Shown: positions 33,857 to 43,217 of the stretch, in pieces
How positions within the stretch are numbered: position 1 is the first letter of the stretch
Layout of the letters: each line of letters starts with the position of its first letter
Source of the DNA: Candidatus Poribacteria bacterium
Lineage (GTDB): Bacteria; Poribacteria; WGA-4E; PCPOR2b
NCBI GenBank assembly: GCA_003635265.1
Contig: PYIZ01000038.1
Span: forward strand, 24,986 to 88,985
Reading direction: 5' to 3'
DNA length: 64,000 nucleotides
Made by a program: the position numbers and the translations under genes
Notes under the pieces: model-generated
The model's input: only the letters and a program-made list of their open reading frames with translations
The model's database searches: none
Told to the model about the DNA's origin: nothing

Positions 33857-35053
33857 TCACAAGCGGAAGAAACTCCCCGCGATGTGGCGTGCACCGCCGA
33901 AGTTGACCCCATCTTTCTCCATGTAGTAGTAAGCGGTGAAGATACGCCCATCGTCCAGTTCCGTGGCGACGGGGTAACCGAGATCCCAATCACTAGCGTC
34001 CGCCCGGATGATTCCCTCTGCCGACCAAGAATCCCCGTCGTCCTCACTGACGATTAACCCGATTCCAAACGGTGCCTTCCGCCGACCGAATAGCACCACA
34101 ATCCGCCCGTCACGCAGCCGTAGCGACCACGGCGATCGGTAGTGGACACCGTTCCGCCTTGCTTCCTCCCAAATGTACCCCTCACGACGCGCCGCCACCC
34201 ACGGAGACTGTCCCCACGCCACAATCGGCTTCGGTTCGCTCCAACTGTAGCCGCCATCGTCAGAATACGCCATTTGGATCGCATTACGGATGCCCCCGAT
34301 GTTGAGCATATAGCACTGTAACCGTCCGCTCGGCAGCAGCAGCAAGTTCGCGTAGGTCGGTCGTCCCAAACCTGTGGGATCGCGCGTGACTTCCCCTAAA
34401 TACTCCCAAGTCAGACCGTTGTCGTCGGTGCCGTATATCCCCACGAAGTTATCATTGGCACTTGGACCCAATGTCGCTGCTGTCATCTGCGTGCTGTCGG
34501 GAAACTGTACCAAGGGCGCTCCGTCCACATGCACATATCTGAGCGGTGGCGGTGGTGCTACTCGCGTCGGAACGGTCTCCCACGTGTGACCCCGATCGGC
34601 AGAACGGAAGGCAAAGCATTCCAGTGTCGGCTGCCCATCATCATCCGCGGGACCCGTTTGGGGACGAGGGAAGTAGATCGCTGCGTCCGGGCTAGCGAGA
34701 TCAATCTGTTCGCGGGTGATTCCCGGCTCATCCGCCTGCCACAAAATGGCGCGCTTCTCCTCCAAGGGGCGTGAATCGTCCCAGATCTCTACGTCGTTTT
34801 CGTGGGACCAAGTCTGACCGTGATCGTATGATCGCTGAAGCAGAATCTTCGCCCGACCTTTGTAACCGGTCTGACCGTGCCGAATGTTTTCTTTTGTTTG
34901 ATAGGTGGCAGGTGCATGGTGGTGGATTACGACAATTTCGCCGTCCCCGTAATTGTAGATTGGGCACTGGCGGGGATGCCCACAGTAGGTGTTTTTGCTG
35001 TAGCAGAGTTTGATATGGTGCAGGTCTGTCAGTTCTGGCACGACACGGTTCAT
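33857..35053 (-). CDS. Sialidase/neuraminidase-like BNR-repeat protein
   Basis: A 398-residue six-bladed propeller protein of the sialidase superfamily. Five Asp-box motifs (S/T-x-D-x-G-x-x-W or close) are visible: YDHGQTW, SADRGHTW, TDDNGLTW, YSDDGGYSW and SEDDGDSW. A late region (WSLRLRDGRIVVLFGRR) may carry active-site arginines, but the complete sialidase triad cannot be confirmed. There is no signal peptide, so it is probably cytoplasmic, acting on imported glycan fragments, or it is an exo-sialidase homolog of other function. AAAGGAGGCAC precedes the ATG at 35053. Confidence 0.75.
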   Translation of the reverse strand: MNRVVPELTDLHHIKLCYSKNTYCGHPRQCPIYNYGDGEIVVIHHHAPATYQTKENIRHGQTGYKGRAKILLQRSYDHGQTWSHENDVEIWDDSRPLEEKRAILWQADEPGITREQIDLASPDAAIYFPRPQTGPADDDGQPTLECFAFRSADRGHTWETVPTRVAPPPPLRYVHVDGAPLVQFPDSTQMTAATLGPSANDNFVGIYGTDDNGLTWEYLGEVTRDPTGLGRPTYANLLLLPSGRLQCYMLNIGGIRNAIQMAYSDDGGYSWSEPKPIVAWGQSPWVAARREGYIWEEARRNGVHYRSPWSLRLRDGRIVVLFGRRKAPFGIGLIVSEDDGDSWSAEGIIRADASDWDLGYPVATELDDGRIFTAYYYMEKDGVNFGGARHIAGSFFRL

Positions 35054-35118
35054 TGTGCCTCCTTTCCTCCAACAGTTTCACTTGGCAGCGAAGTCTGGTA
35101 AAATTGGCATAATTGGTA

Positions 35119-37518
35119 CTACGGAGCAACGGTTATAGTAATGATACCGCTCTGTATATCGGCGTGAGGGAAGCGGGCTTGGACAGCGTGGGAACCTGCG
35201 CGAAGATGCCATCGCGTTGTATAAGGATATGAAACTTTTTGAAAGGGTTCCCCATCCACATACCAAACGATCTCCGGAACAGCAGGGGTAACGTTGGCTC
35301 TGAGTGCAATGCTCTGCAACTGCTGTGGGATATCTGGATGGAATCGAAAAACACTCCCATTAACAGGCTCCTCAATGGCAATGCTGACGAATGGAGATTC
35401 GGTTGAAGTTGCAGGCGGTGGATCGTAGCCGTGCACTGCTCCCCAAGCGGTAAAGCGTGGCGGTAGGACGGCATAGCTCCTGATTTCTACCCGCTCCGGA
35501 GGTGTCGTGGAACCCGCCAATGTTCCTGTTCGTCGGTCAACTGCAAACGATTGGTGGACGCCGCAAGAAGCAGTCGGTTCGGTCCCAAGGGGAAGATATT
35601 CCAAGACAGTTTCGGAGCAAGCCTCAGTTGCAAGTTCTCCCGACAGTGGACAGAGTTTGACCAATTGATAACCCACAGAGCGCCCTGAATCCTGACGTAA
35701 CTGAGGCGGCAGAAACGGTGTTTCGTCCACACCTCGACGTTCCTTGGGGTGCAAAAAAAGTAGAATCTCTTTCACCAACTGCGCTGCATCAAGTCCAGCC
35801 ACCCGCTTCATCCGTTCATGATCCGGGTGCCCGATCCATACACCGACGATGTATTTTGAACTGTAAGCCACCGCCCAAGCATCTCGAAACCCCTGAGATG
35901 TACCGGTTTTCACCGCCACCGGGAAGGGATACTCCAACGGTCCCATGCGAGTGAAAGTGGGCAATCGTGCTAGCGGATCGGAAAGAAAGAGCGTGATCTG
36001 CCGGGCAACGTCTTCAGGAATAATCTGAGCCGGCGTCCCCTCATCGGGGGGTTCAAACCAGTGCAGCTTAAACGCCTTGCCATCGTTACCTAATACGCCA
36101 TACGCGGCGACGAGGTCCTCCAAGGTCACATACAGCCCACCAATCGCCAACCCAAGTCCATAAACGCTGGCAGATCTGTCAGCCTTGGCAAGCCCCAACT
36201 GGTGGAATAGATCGTAGGTCTTTGCTAGCCCGACCGTCTTCAGGACATGAACAGCCGGAACATTGCGGCTATTGGCAAGCGCCTTCCGATAAAGCATCGG
36301 TCCGAGAAACCGCTCATCATAGTTGGCGACACTATACTGACCTCTCGAATGCACCAGATTGAACGGTAGATCCGCTAGCACACTGGCGGGGGAGAACACT
36401 CCCGTTTCCATACCCAAAACATAGATGAAAGGCTTCAGAGTACTACCAGCAGATCGTGGAGTTATGGCATAATCAATCGCACCAGCGAAGTCTGTATCGG
36501 CGTAAAATTCGGAACCCAGATAACTCCGAATGGCACCTGTCTCCCGCTCCGCCACGATAACCGCCATATTGCCCGCACCGCGCTGGCGGAGATGTCCCAT
36601 CGCTTTGCTGGCGACACTATCCACAACCTCCTGAAGCGGAAGGTCTAAACTAGTGACTACCGGTTTCGTATAGGAGGCAGTGCCGTTAACCAAGTCTTGC
36701 AGGCGCAGAATGGCGTGATAGCTGTGGTACGGTCGCGATTCCTTAACGGGGATTTTCAAGGACTTTAGTTGGCGTTGGCTGATTGCAAGGTTCTCTGCAT
36801 TGAGTGTCCCGTTTTTGTGGAGGAGATTGAGAATCAGTTTTGCGCGCTCAAACGCCTTTCGACGCCCCTCAAACTGGTAGAGGTTCATTCTGCCCGGTGC
36901 CCTAGGGAGACTCGCTAACACCGCTGCTTCCGCCCAACTCAGATCTGCCAAAGGTTTCTGGAAATACCGCCTCGCTGCGTAGGCGACGCCGTGGATACGA
37001 TTGCCTTGGGGAACAATTTTCAGGTAGTGCCGCAGCACCTTTTCATGGCCGTACTTTTGGTTTATCCATACCGCTGTCCCCATTTCGCACGCTTTTCTCC
37101 ACAGGGTTCGTTTTCCGGGGCGTTGTAGTCGCGCTACCTGCATAGCAATCGTCGAGGCACCCTGCCGTGGTCGTCCACTGAGGTTATTGACCAACGCCCG
37201 AAGAAGGGAACGGAAATCGACACCAAAATGTTCATAGTACCGCTTGTCTTCGACCGCCAATAGGCACGCAACAATGCGTTCCGGCAAGACCGCTGGCGGG
37301 TCCCAGAAACCGAGCGGCGCGTTCTCGTCAGTGGTTCCCTCCGCCAAAAAGGTGCCGTATCGATCGGTAAAAATCGGTGTCGCCGGTGGTGAAGTCAATT
37401 GGCTTCTACCGTGGACTTCGTGCAACAGCAGCAAAGCGACTCCTGTTATCAGAAGACCCGCGACGACGATGAGACATTTTAAGGCGAGTTTGAGGTGTTT
37501 TGAGAGATTTGATTTCAT
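35119..37518 (-). CDS. pbpC: Penicillin-binding protein 1C
   Basis: A 799-residue bifunctional peptidoglycan synthase. An N-terminal membrane anchor (LALKCLIVVAGLLITGVALLL) is followed by a GT51 glycosyltransferase domain (EDKRYYEHFGVDFRSLLRAL, GASTIAMQVAR). The transpeptidase domain has S-x-x-K in SAGSTLKPF, S-R-N in ANSRNVPAV and KTG in VKTGTSQGFRDAW. The last ~90 residues (EIVWYVDGEPFQKV, YPYTTRWHLRAGSHAV) are the PbpC-specific BiPBP_C domain. The alpha-2-macroglobulin partner often found beside pbpC is not seen here. It diverges from pcrA. Confidence 0.93.
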   Translation of the reverse strand: MKSNLSKHLKLALKCLIVVAGLLITGVALLLLHEVHGRSQLTSPPATPIFTDRYGTFLAEGTTDENAPLGFWDPPAVLPERIVACLLAVEDKRYYEHFGVDFRSLLRALVNNLSGRPRQGASTIAMQVARLQRPGKRTLWRKACEMGTAVWINQKYGHEKVLRHYLKIVPQGNRIHGVAYAARRYFQKPLADLSWAEAAVLASLPRAPGRMNLYQFEGRRKAFERAKLILNLLHKNGTLNAENLAISQRQLKSLKIPVKESRPYHSYHAILRLQDLVNGTASYTKPVVTSLDLPLQEVVDSVASKAMGHLRQRGAGNMAVIVAERETGAIRSYLGSEFYADTDFAGAIDYAITPRSAGSTLKPFIYVLGMETGVFSPASVLADLPFNLVHSRGQYSVANYDERFLGPMLYRKALANSRNVPAVHVLKTVGLAKTYDLFHQLGLAKADRSASVYGLGLAIGGLYVTLEDLVAAYGVLGNDGKAFKLHWFEPPDEGTPAQIIPEDVARQITLFLSDPLARLPTFTRMGPLEYPFPVAVKTGTSQGFRDAWAVAYSSKYIVGVWIGHPDHERMKRVAGLDAAQLVKEILLFLHPKERRGVDETPFLPPQLRQDSGRSVGYQLVKLCPLSGELATEACSETVLEYLPLGTEPTASCGVHQSFAVDRRTGTLAGSTTPPERVEIRSYAVLPPRFTAWGAVHGYDPPPATSTESPFVSIAIEEPVNGSVFRFHPDIPQQLQSIALRANVTPAVPEIVWYVDGEPFQKVSYPYTTRWHLRAGSHAVQARFPHADIQSGIITITVAP

Positions 37519-37543
37519 TGCCCTGTTTCTTTACGCGAATTAC

Positions 37544-37560
37544 GGCATACGGAGTATGCC
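37544..37560. repeat. GGCATAC hairpin repeat, copy 2
   Basis: An identical core to copy 1 (GGCATACGGAGTATGCC), again with TTAC before and TACTACC after. It lies in the divergent promoter region between pbpC and pcrA. Confidence 0.8.
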
Positions 37561-37662
37561 TACTACCTTATTTTATCACACCTGATTCAAATTGTGTAGA
37601 TGTGCTGATTCTCCGTGTTAGTGCTGGAAATTAAACGGGCCCACACTCTATGAATTTCTACC

Positions 37663-37691
37663 TTGCCAATATGCCGCGAATCGTATATACT
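37663..37691 (+). promoter_or_regulatory. Sigma70-type promoter for pcrA
   Basis: TTGCCA at 37663-37668 and TATACT at 37686-37691 with a 17-base spacer, about 50 bases before the pcrA start codon. Confidence 0.5.
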
Positions 37692-37741
37692 TAACGCTTG
37701 AAAGAATCGTGCCACCCCTCTTCATTCGGAAGGAAGTTTTG

Positions 37742-39883
37742 ATGACCGATCTCCTCGAATCCTTGAATCCCGTTCAACGCAAAGCGGTACAGCACACCGA
37801 AGGACCACTCCTCATCCTGTCAGGCGCAGGCAGCGGCAAAACCCGCGTGATTACCCATCGAATTGCCCACCTCATTCATCACCATAGGGTTTCTCCGTAT
37901 AATATTCTCGCGGTAACGTTCACAAACAAAGCCGCAGAGGAGATGAGAACCCGCCTCGAAAATCTTATCGGTTATAGTGAGTTGTGGGTGGCAACCTTCC
38001 ATTCTACATGCGCTCAGATTCTGCGTAGAGACATTCACCATCTCGGCTATGAACGCTCGTTTACAATCTACGACACCTCGGACCAGCAAACCCTGATTAA
38101 GGAACTCATTAAGACGCTTCAACTTCAACTGAATAGCCCAGGCGCAGTCATCGGTGAGATCAGCAGAGCCAAGAGTGATTTCGTCTCTCCTGAAGAGTAC
38201 GCAAAGCGTGCAATAGGCTTTTTCGAGACATCCGTCGCACAGATCTATCCGATGTACCAAGATTTTCTACGCGAAAATAACGCCCTCGATTTTGATGATC
38301 TAATCAAGCTGACGGTTGAGCTGTTTGATGATAATCCGAATGTGTTGGATTATTATCAGGAAAAGTTTCGGTATATCCTCGTTGATGAGTATCAGGATAC
38401 CAATCGTGGTCAGTATTTGCTGGTTCACGCATTGGCGCAGAAGCATCAGAATATCTGCGTAGTTGGCGACGATGATCAAAGCATTTATTCATTTCGGGGC
38501 GCAGACATCAACAATATCCTTGACTTTGAGGAAGATTATCCAGACACGACGGTCCTGCGTTTAGTGCAAAACTATCGTTCAACGAAGAATATCCTTGAAG
38601 CAGCATATCACGTCATCCGCAATAACCAGAAGCGCAAGGAGAAGCAGATCTGGACGGATAACAAAAGAGGAAGTGCAATCACCCTTCATGAAGCGACAGA
38701 AGACATCAGAGAGGCGGACTATGTGCTGCGGCAGATCAGGGAGTGGCGTGGGCGCGGGAGGAAATACGGTGACTGTGTCATCTTTTATCGGATCAACGCC
38801 CAATCCCGTACATTTGAGGATGCGCTGCGCGGCGCAAATGTCCCGTATCAGATTGTGGGTGGCATCCGATTCTACGAGCGGATGGAGGTCAAGGACATCA
38901 TGGCATATATGCGGGTGATCGTCAATCCCGCCGACACCGTTAGCATTAAGCGTATCATCAATGTGCCACGCCGCGGAATCGGCGTTGCGACAGTGCAGAA
39001 GATTGAAGATTTCGCCTACGATGAAGGTATCCCCCTGTTTGAAGCGATCCGGCGGGTCGGGGAGGTATCCACACTCAACAATGGCGCGAAAAACAGGGTG
39101 CGCGAATTCGCTGAATTGATTGCGTCGTTCAAGCCAGATGATCCGCCGTCGCGCACGGCGGCGGACTTAATAGATCGCTCCGGCTATCTCCAAACCTTGA
39201 GGAGCGAAGGTTCCATCGAGGCACAAACCCGCGAAGAAAACCTTCAAGAGTTAGTTGCAGCGGTTACAGAGTATGAAGAGAGTGAGACAGAGCCGACCTT
39301 GTCGGGTTTCTTGGAAAAGATTACATTGGCTTCCGATATCGACAGCATGGAGGATAAGAGCGATGTGGTGACGATGATGACGCTGCACAGCGCGAAGGGG
39401 TTGGAATTTCCGATTGTCTTTATGGTCGGAATCGAGGAAGGGCTGCTACCCCACCAACGTTCTTATGACAGCGAAGCCGAACTTGAGGAGGAACGGAGGC
39501 TGTGTTACGTTGGGCTCACACGCGCACAGGAGCATGTTTACTTGACGTATGCCCGTTCACGGCGGTTGTATCGCGACATCGATTATCGTATCCCTTCGCG
39601 CTTCATTGAGGAGATTCCCCCCGAACTGGTCGAGCAAGGCACCCCCTACGAATCGCCTCGGCGTCCGGTAGTTTCCTCTTACGACCCTGATGAACCTGAT
39701 TATGAGGATGAGGTTTCATTCCCTTACAACGTTGGGGACGTTGTACATCACTCAAAGTTCGGGAGAGGAAAAGTTATCGCTATCGATGGGTACGGATTTG
39801 AGATGCGTATCACGGTACGGTTTGAACGTGGGTCTGAGAAAACTCTCGCCGCGGCGCATGCACGGTTGCAGCGGGTGGGCTGA
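37742..39883 (+). CDS. pcrA: UvrD/PcrA family 3'-5' DNA helicase
   Basis: A 713-residue superfamily 1 helicase for nucleotide excision repair, replication restart and plasmid replication. Walker A is in ILSGAGSGKTRVITHRI, Walker B in ILVDEYQDTNRGQY, then GDDDQSIYSFRGA, QNYRST, VTMMTLHSAKGLEFPIVFM and VGLTRAQEHVYLTYA. The C-terminal PcrA tail with a Tudor-like domain is present (VGDVVHHSKFGRGKVIAIDG). The start at 37742 (MTDLLESLN) follows GGAAGGAAG. Length and motif order are typical for PcrA. Confidence 0.95.
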   Translation: MTDLLESLNPVQRKAVQHTEGPLLILSGAGSGKTRVITHRIAHLIHHHRVSPYNILAVTFTNKAAEEMRTRLENLIGYSELWVATFHSTCAQILRRDIHHLGYERSFTIYDTSDQQTLIKELIKTLQLQLNSPGAVIGEISRAKSDFVSPEEYAKRAIGFFETSVAQIYPMYQDFLRENNALDFDDLIKLTVELFDDNPNVLDYYQEKFRYILVDEYQDTNRGQYLLVHALAQKHQNICVVGDDDQSIYSFRGADINNILDFEEDYPDTTVLRLVQNYRSTKNILEAAYHVIRNNQKRKEKQIWTDNKRGSAITLHEATEDIREADYVLRQIREWRGRGRKYGDCVIFYRINAQSRTFEDALRGANVPYQIVGGIRFYERMEVKDIMAYMRVIVNPADTVSIKRIINVPRRGIGVATVQKIEDFAYDEGIPLFEAIRRVGEVSTLNNGAKNRVREFAELIASFKPDDPPSRTAADLIDRSGYLQTLRSEGSIEAQTREENLQELVAAVTEYEESETEPTLSGFLEKITLASDIDSMEDKSDVVTMMTLHSAKGLEFPIVFMVGIEEGLLPHQRSYDSEAELEEERRLCYVGLTRAQEHVYLTYARSRRLYRDIDYRIPSRFIEEIPPELVEQGTPYESPRRPVVSSYDPDEPDYEDEVSFPYNVGDVVHHSKFGRGKVIAIDGYGFEMRITVRFERGSEKTLAAAHARLQRVG

Positions 39884-39940
39884 AATGAGGGAAAACCCAC
39901 CGCGCTTAAATCTAAATTAACACGAGAATGGGGAGAACAG

Positions 39941-40231
39941 ATGGCTACAATAACAACTGACGATGTGCAACACGTTGCAACCCTTGCACGTCTTGAATTT
40001 AACGAAGTAGATGTTGAGCAATTCACGCATCAACTCGCTCGGATTTTGGACTATATCGGAAAATTAAACGAATTGGATACAACGGACGTACCGCCAACAT
40101 CGCACCCGCTCCCACTCCGAAATGTCGTCAAAGAAGATGTCGCGAAATCCTCATACGACCGAGACACTGTTTTGGAAGGGGCACCGAATGCGGAAGAGGG
40201 ATATTTTGAGGTACCAAAGGTCATTGAGTAG
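39941..40231 (+). CDS. gatC: Asp-tRNA(Asn)/Glu-tRNA(Gln) amidotransferase subunit C
   Basis: A 96-residue GatC subunit, which clamps GatA and GatB in the amidotransferase that makes Asn-tRNA or Gln-tRNA from mischarged precursors. The pattern is standard: ITTDDVQHVATLARLEFNEV, FTHQLARILDYIGKLNELD, TSHPLPLRNVVKED and EGYFEVPKVIE. GGGGAGAACAG precedes the ATG. gatA follows 120 bases later across a small palindrome; gatB is not in this window. Confidence 0.93.
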   Translation: MATITTDDVQHVATLARLEFNEVDVEQFTHQLARILDYIGKLNELDTTDVPPTSHPLPLRNVVKEDVAKSSYDRDTVLEGAPNAEEGYFEVPKVIE

Positions 40232-40268
40232 GAGTTCGAGGGCACCTGCAAGTGTTTGCAGCCCGCCT

Positions 40269-40287
40269 GTCCCGATTTATCGGGGAG
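40269..40287. repeat. TCCCGATTTATCGGGA palindrome in the gatC-gatA gap
   Basis: GTCCCGATTTATCGGGGAG is a near-perfect palindrome placed between gatC and gatA. It is the same sequence family seen at about 230-265, 33816, 57030, 57250 and 58897. Confidence 0.7.
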
Positions 40288-40350
40288 TTGTCCCTACTGA
40301 AGAAAGCGGTTGATGTGCTGCTATAATATCCTCAAAGGAGTAGATGTTTC

Positions 40351-41820
40351 ATGCCGTTATATGAATTAACAGCCCATGAACTTCATGAGAAACTGAAAGC
40401 ACGCGAGGTTACTGCTGTCGAACTGACGCAGTCTATGTATGACCGAATCGGCGCGGTCGAAGAACAGATAAAAGGATACTTAACGCTGACCGAAGATATG
40501 GCACTTGAGAGCGCCGCAGCCGCGGACGCAGGCTTTCAGCGCGGCGATGAGATGCCCCCGTTAGCAGGAATCCCGATTGCGATTAAGGATGTGATCTGTA
40601 CCAAAGGCGTATTGACGACGTGCGGCTCTGAGATTCTGGGCAATTTTGTCTCGCCCTACGACGCAACCGTGATGACCAAACTCCATCAGCAGGGAACCGT
40701 GATGCTCGGTAAAACGAACATGGACGAGTTCGCAATGGGGTCATCGACAGAAAATTCGGCTTATCAAACCACGCGCAATCCGTGGAATCTGGAAACTATT
40801 CCCGGCGGATCGAGCGGCGGTTCCTCGGCAGTTGTCGCTGCAGGCGAAGCGATTTGTTCACTTGGATCGGACACAGGCGGTTCGATTCGACAACCTGCCG
40901 CCCTATGCGGCGTTGTAGGGATGAAGCCAACCTACGGACGCGTCTCACGGTTTGGGTTGGTAGCATTCGCATCGTCCTTGGATCAGATTGGACCGTTCTC
41001 AAAAGACGTTACCGACTGCGCCTTACTGCTCAACGCAATCTGCGGCCATGACCCGATGGATTCGACTTCCGCAAATCTACCCGTTCCGGATTTTACCAAG
41101 TCCTTGATTAACGACCTCGAAGGGGTCAAAGTTGGTATTCCGAAAGAGTATTTCACGGCGGGCATTGATCCAGATGTAGAGGAGAGTATTCGGAGTGCAA
41201 TCGAAGTACTTCAGGAAAACGGCGCGATTATCGAAGAGGTCTCCCTTCCACACACCGACTACGCGATGGCTACATATTACATCATCGCCCCCGCTGAAGC
41301 GAGCGCGAATCTAGCGCGGTACGACGGTGTCCGGTACGGTTTCCGTGCAACAAACGCTGAAGAATTGGGTGATATGTATAGAAAGACGCGGAGCGAAGGC
41401 TTTGGCGAGGAGGTTAAGCGCCGCATTATGCTCGGCACCTACGCGCTCAGTTCGGGATACTACGATGCCTACTACCTGAAGGCACAAAGGGTGCGAACAC
41501 TAATTAAGTCCGATTTTGATAATGCCTTTGAGAAAGTCGATGTAGTTGTGACACCGACCTCACCGACAGCGGCGTTTAAGATTGGCGAACGGACAGCGGA
41601 TCCGTTGCAGATGTATCTCTCAGATGTCTTAACAACACCGGCGAGCCTCGCGGGTCTGCCAGGTATTTCTATACCGTGTGGGTTGACGCAGGACGATTTA
41701 CCTATCGGCTTGCAAATCCTTGCCGCCCCGTTTGAGGAGGAGAAAATTCTACGGGCAGCGTATACCTTTGAGCAGAATACCGACCACCATCGAAAGCAAC
41801 CAAACCTGTCCTCAACTTGA
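40351..41820 (+). CDS. gatA: Asp-tRNA(Asn)/Glu-tRNA(Gln) amidotransferase subunit A
   Basis: A 489-residue amidase-signature enzyme that hydrolyses glutamine to supply ammonia for the GatCAB complex. The Ser-cisSer-Lys triad is visible: Lys in [11 protein letters not shown], cis-Ser in [14 protein letters not shown], and the nucleophile region in [38 protein letters not shown] is the conserved amidase block. The start at 40351 has CAAAGGAGTAG upstream. The stop overlaps the next ORF in the track by four bases, though that gene's likely start is 30 bases downstream. Confidence 0.95.
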   Translation: MPLYELTAHELHEKLKAREVTAVELTQSMYDRIGAVEEQIKGYLTLTEDMALESAAAADAGFQRGDEMPPLAGIPIAIKDVICTKGVLTTCGSEILGNFVSPYDATVMTKLHQQGTVMLGKTNMDEFAMGSSTENSAYQTTRNPWNLETIPGGSSGGSSAVVAAGEAICSLGSDTGGSIRQPAALCGVVGMKPTYGRVSRFGLVAFASSLDQIGPFSKDVTDCALLLNAICGHDPMDSTSANLPVPDFTKSLINDLEGVKVGIPKEYFTAGIDPDVEESIRSAIEVLQENGAIIEEVSLPHTDYAMATYYIIAPAEASANLARYDGVRYGFRATNAEELGDMYRKTRSEGFGEEVKRRIMLGTYALSSGYYDAYYLKAQRVRTLIKSDFDNAFEKVDVVVTPTSPTAAFKIGERTADPLQMYLSDVLTTPASLAGLPGISIPCGLTQDDLPIGLQILAAPFEEEKILRAAYTFEQNTDHHRKQPNLSST

Positions 41821-41849
41821 TGGGACGCTGTAAAACGTGGAGGGGACTC

Positions 41850-42665
41850 ATGGACACCGTAAAGGATTTTAATTTAAAGCGAAAGAAATATATGCCGGTC
41901 TTTCCAAGGGCAACCGGAAATCCCACGGTTTATATCGAAGGCTATCCCTCGGAGGACGATGAGCCAATGGCTGCAACCGGATTCCACGGCGTGCAGATTC
42001 GGACCTTCAGCGACCAACTTGCACGCTACTTTAGCACTGAATCATCTATCTACATCGGTATTGACAGTTTTATCTACTATTATGAAGGGGAACGGACCAA
42101 ATTCGTCGCCCCGGACATCTACGTTGTCTTGGGTGCGGAGAAGTATCCAGAGCGACGCAGTTTCTACACCTGGGCAGAGGGGGCTTTGCCAACGGTCGTG
42201 TTCGAGTTCCTTTCCGACTCCACCGCCGCTCAGGACCGTGGAGCGAAACTGAAACAATACCTCATTGACATCGGAGTAGAGGAGTATTTTATCCATCAAC
42301 CCGAAGGGGAAAAACCTCCAGAATTTCATGGCTGGCGTCGAAGTCCATCCGGTGATATTGAGGGGATTCCACCCGATGCCGAAGGGGGATTATTTAGTCA
42401 TAGCCTGAATCTATGGCTCCGTTGGGAGGATTACATCGGCAACGTGCGGCTTTTACGACCATACCTACCTGATGGGACACCAATCACCACCTCCGCAGAG
42501 GAGATGCAGCTGCGGAAGGAGGCACAAGCACTTGCTAAAGCAGAAACCGAGCGCAGGCGTGAAGCAGAAGCACGGGCCCAACAGGAAGCACACCGCCGCC
42601 AACAGATAGAGTTAGAATTAGAACAACTCCGTGCACAACTGGCTGCCTCACAGGACGAGGGATAG
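41850..42665 (+). CDS. Uma2-family (DUF820) restriction endonuclease-like protein
   Basis: A 271-residue protein with an N-terminal PD-(D/E)xK-type Uma2 domain and a C-terminal coiled coil. The nuclease core shows FVAPDIYVVLG (active-site Asp), LPTVVFEFLSDST (Glu) and RGAKLKQYLIDIGVEEYFI. The last ~70 residues are a charged helix (EMQLRKEAQALAKAETERRR and on), which may mediate oligomers. I start at ATG 41850 (MDTVKD) after GTGGAGGGG. Such genes are abundant in cyanobacteria and Planctomycetes-like bacteria; their biological role is not established. Confidence 0.8.
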   Translation: MDTVKDFNLKRKKYMPVFPRATGNPTVYIEGYPSEDDEPMAATGFHGVQIRTFSDQLARYFSTESSIYIGIDSFIYYYEGERTKFVAPDIYVVLGAEKYPERRSFYTWAEGALPTVVFEFLSDSTAAQDRGAKLKQYLIDIGVEEYFIHQPEGEKPPEFHGWRRSPSGDIEGIPPDAEGGLFSHSLNLWLRWEDYIGNVRLLRPYLPDGTPITTSAEEMQLRKEAQALAKAETERRREAEARAQQEAHRRQQIELELEQLRAQLAASQDEG

Positions 42666-42723
42666 CTAGATAAGCGGAATGGTAGATCTGTGTATCTGAT
42701 TCTCCTCAGAAAGGTCAAACATC

Positions 42724-43209
42724 ATGAACGGCACATATAAATCTCCACGCCACCTCCCTTTCGCACCGTTGGGTGGACTAGTTGGCGCGCTGCTTGGGGG
42801 TGCCCTCTGGGCTAAATATATTCAATGGACAGGGCTTACCGCCGGGTGGGTTGCGCTTGCCATTGGCATCTTCACAGGGATCGGCGTGTTGCTGGTAGGC
42901 AGATCGCGGCAGATTTCTATCAGCCTAGTTGCTGCGCTGTTCGCTGTCGTCGGTATCCTTATCGGGAAATATCTCGATGTTCAATGGAACGCTCCTCAAA
43001 CAGTAACGGTCGCAGTCATCGAGGAACATAGTGGACCATCAGACCAACCAAAGCTGGTGGAGACGCGTGAATACGGCACATCGGTATGGCAGCTCATGCG
43101 CCAACGCATGGAGTGGATTGATGTACTCTTCTATGTGGTCTCAGCATACATTGCGTTTCGTGTATCCTACAGTAGGCGTTTATATCACTTCTTTTTTAGG
43201 ACAGGATAA
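42724..43209 (+). CDS. Hypothetical membrane protein
   Basis: A 161-residue inner-membrane protein. Three hydrophobic segments near the N-terminus (LGGLVGALLGGALWAKYI, GWVALAIGIFTGIGVLLV, ISLVAALFAVVGILIG) precede a soluble ~45-residue loop and a final segment (WIDVLFYVVSAYIAFRV). No family is recognised. It is eight bases upstream of the ctpA-like protease, so the two are probably co-transcribed and could work together in the envelope. Confidence 0.65.
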   Translation: MNGTYKSPRHLPFAPLGGLVGALLGGALWAKYIQWTGLTAGWVALAIGIFTGIGVLLVGRSRQISISLVAALFAVVGILIGKYLDVQWNAPQTVTVAVIEEHSGPSDQPKLVETREYGTSVWQLMRQRMEWIDVLFYVVSAYIAFRVSYSRRLYHFFFRTG

Positions 43210-43217
43210 GGTTCACT

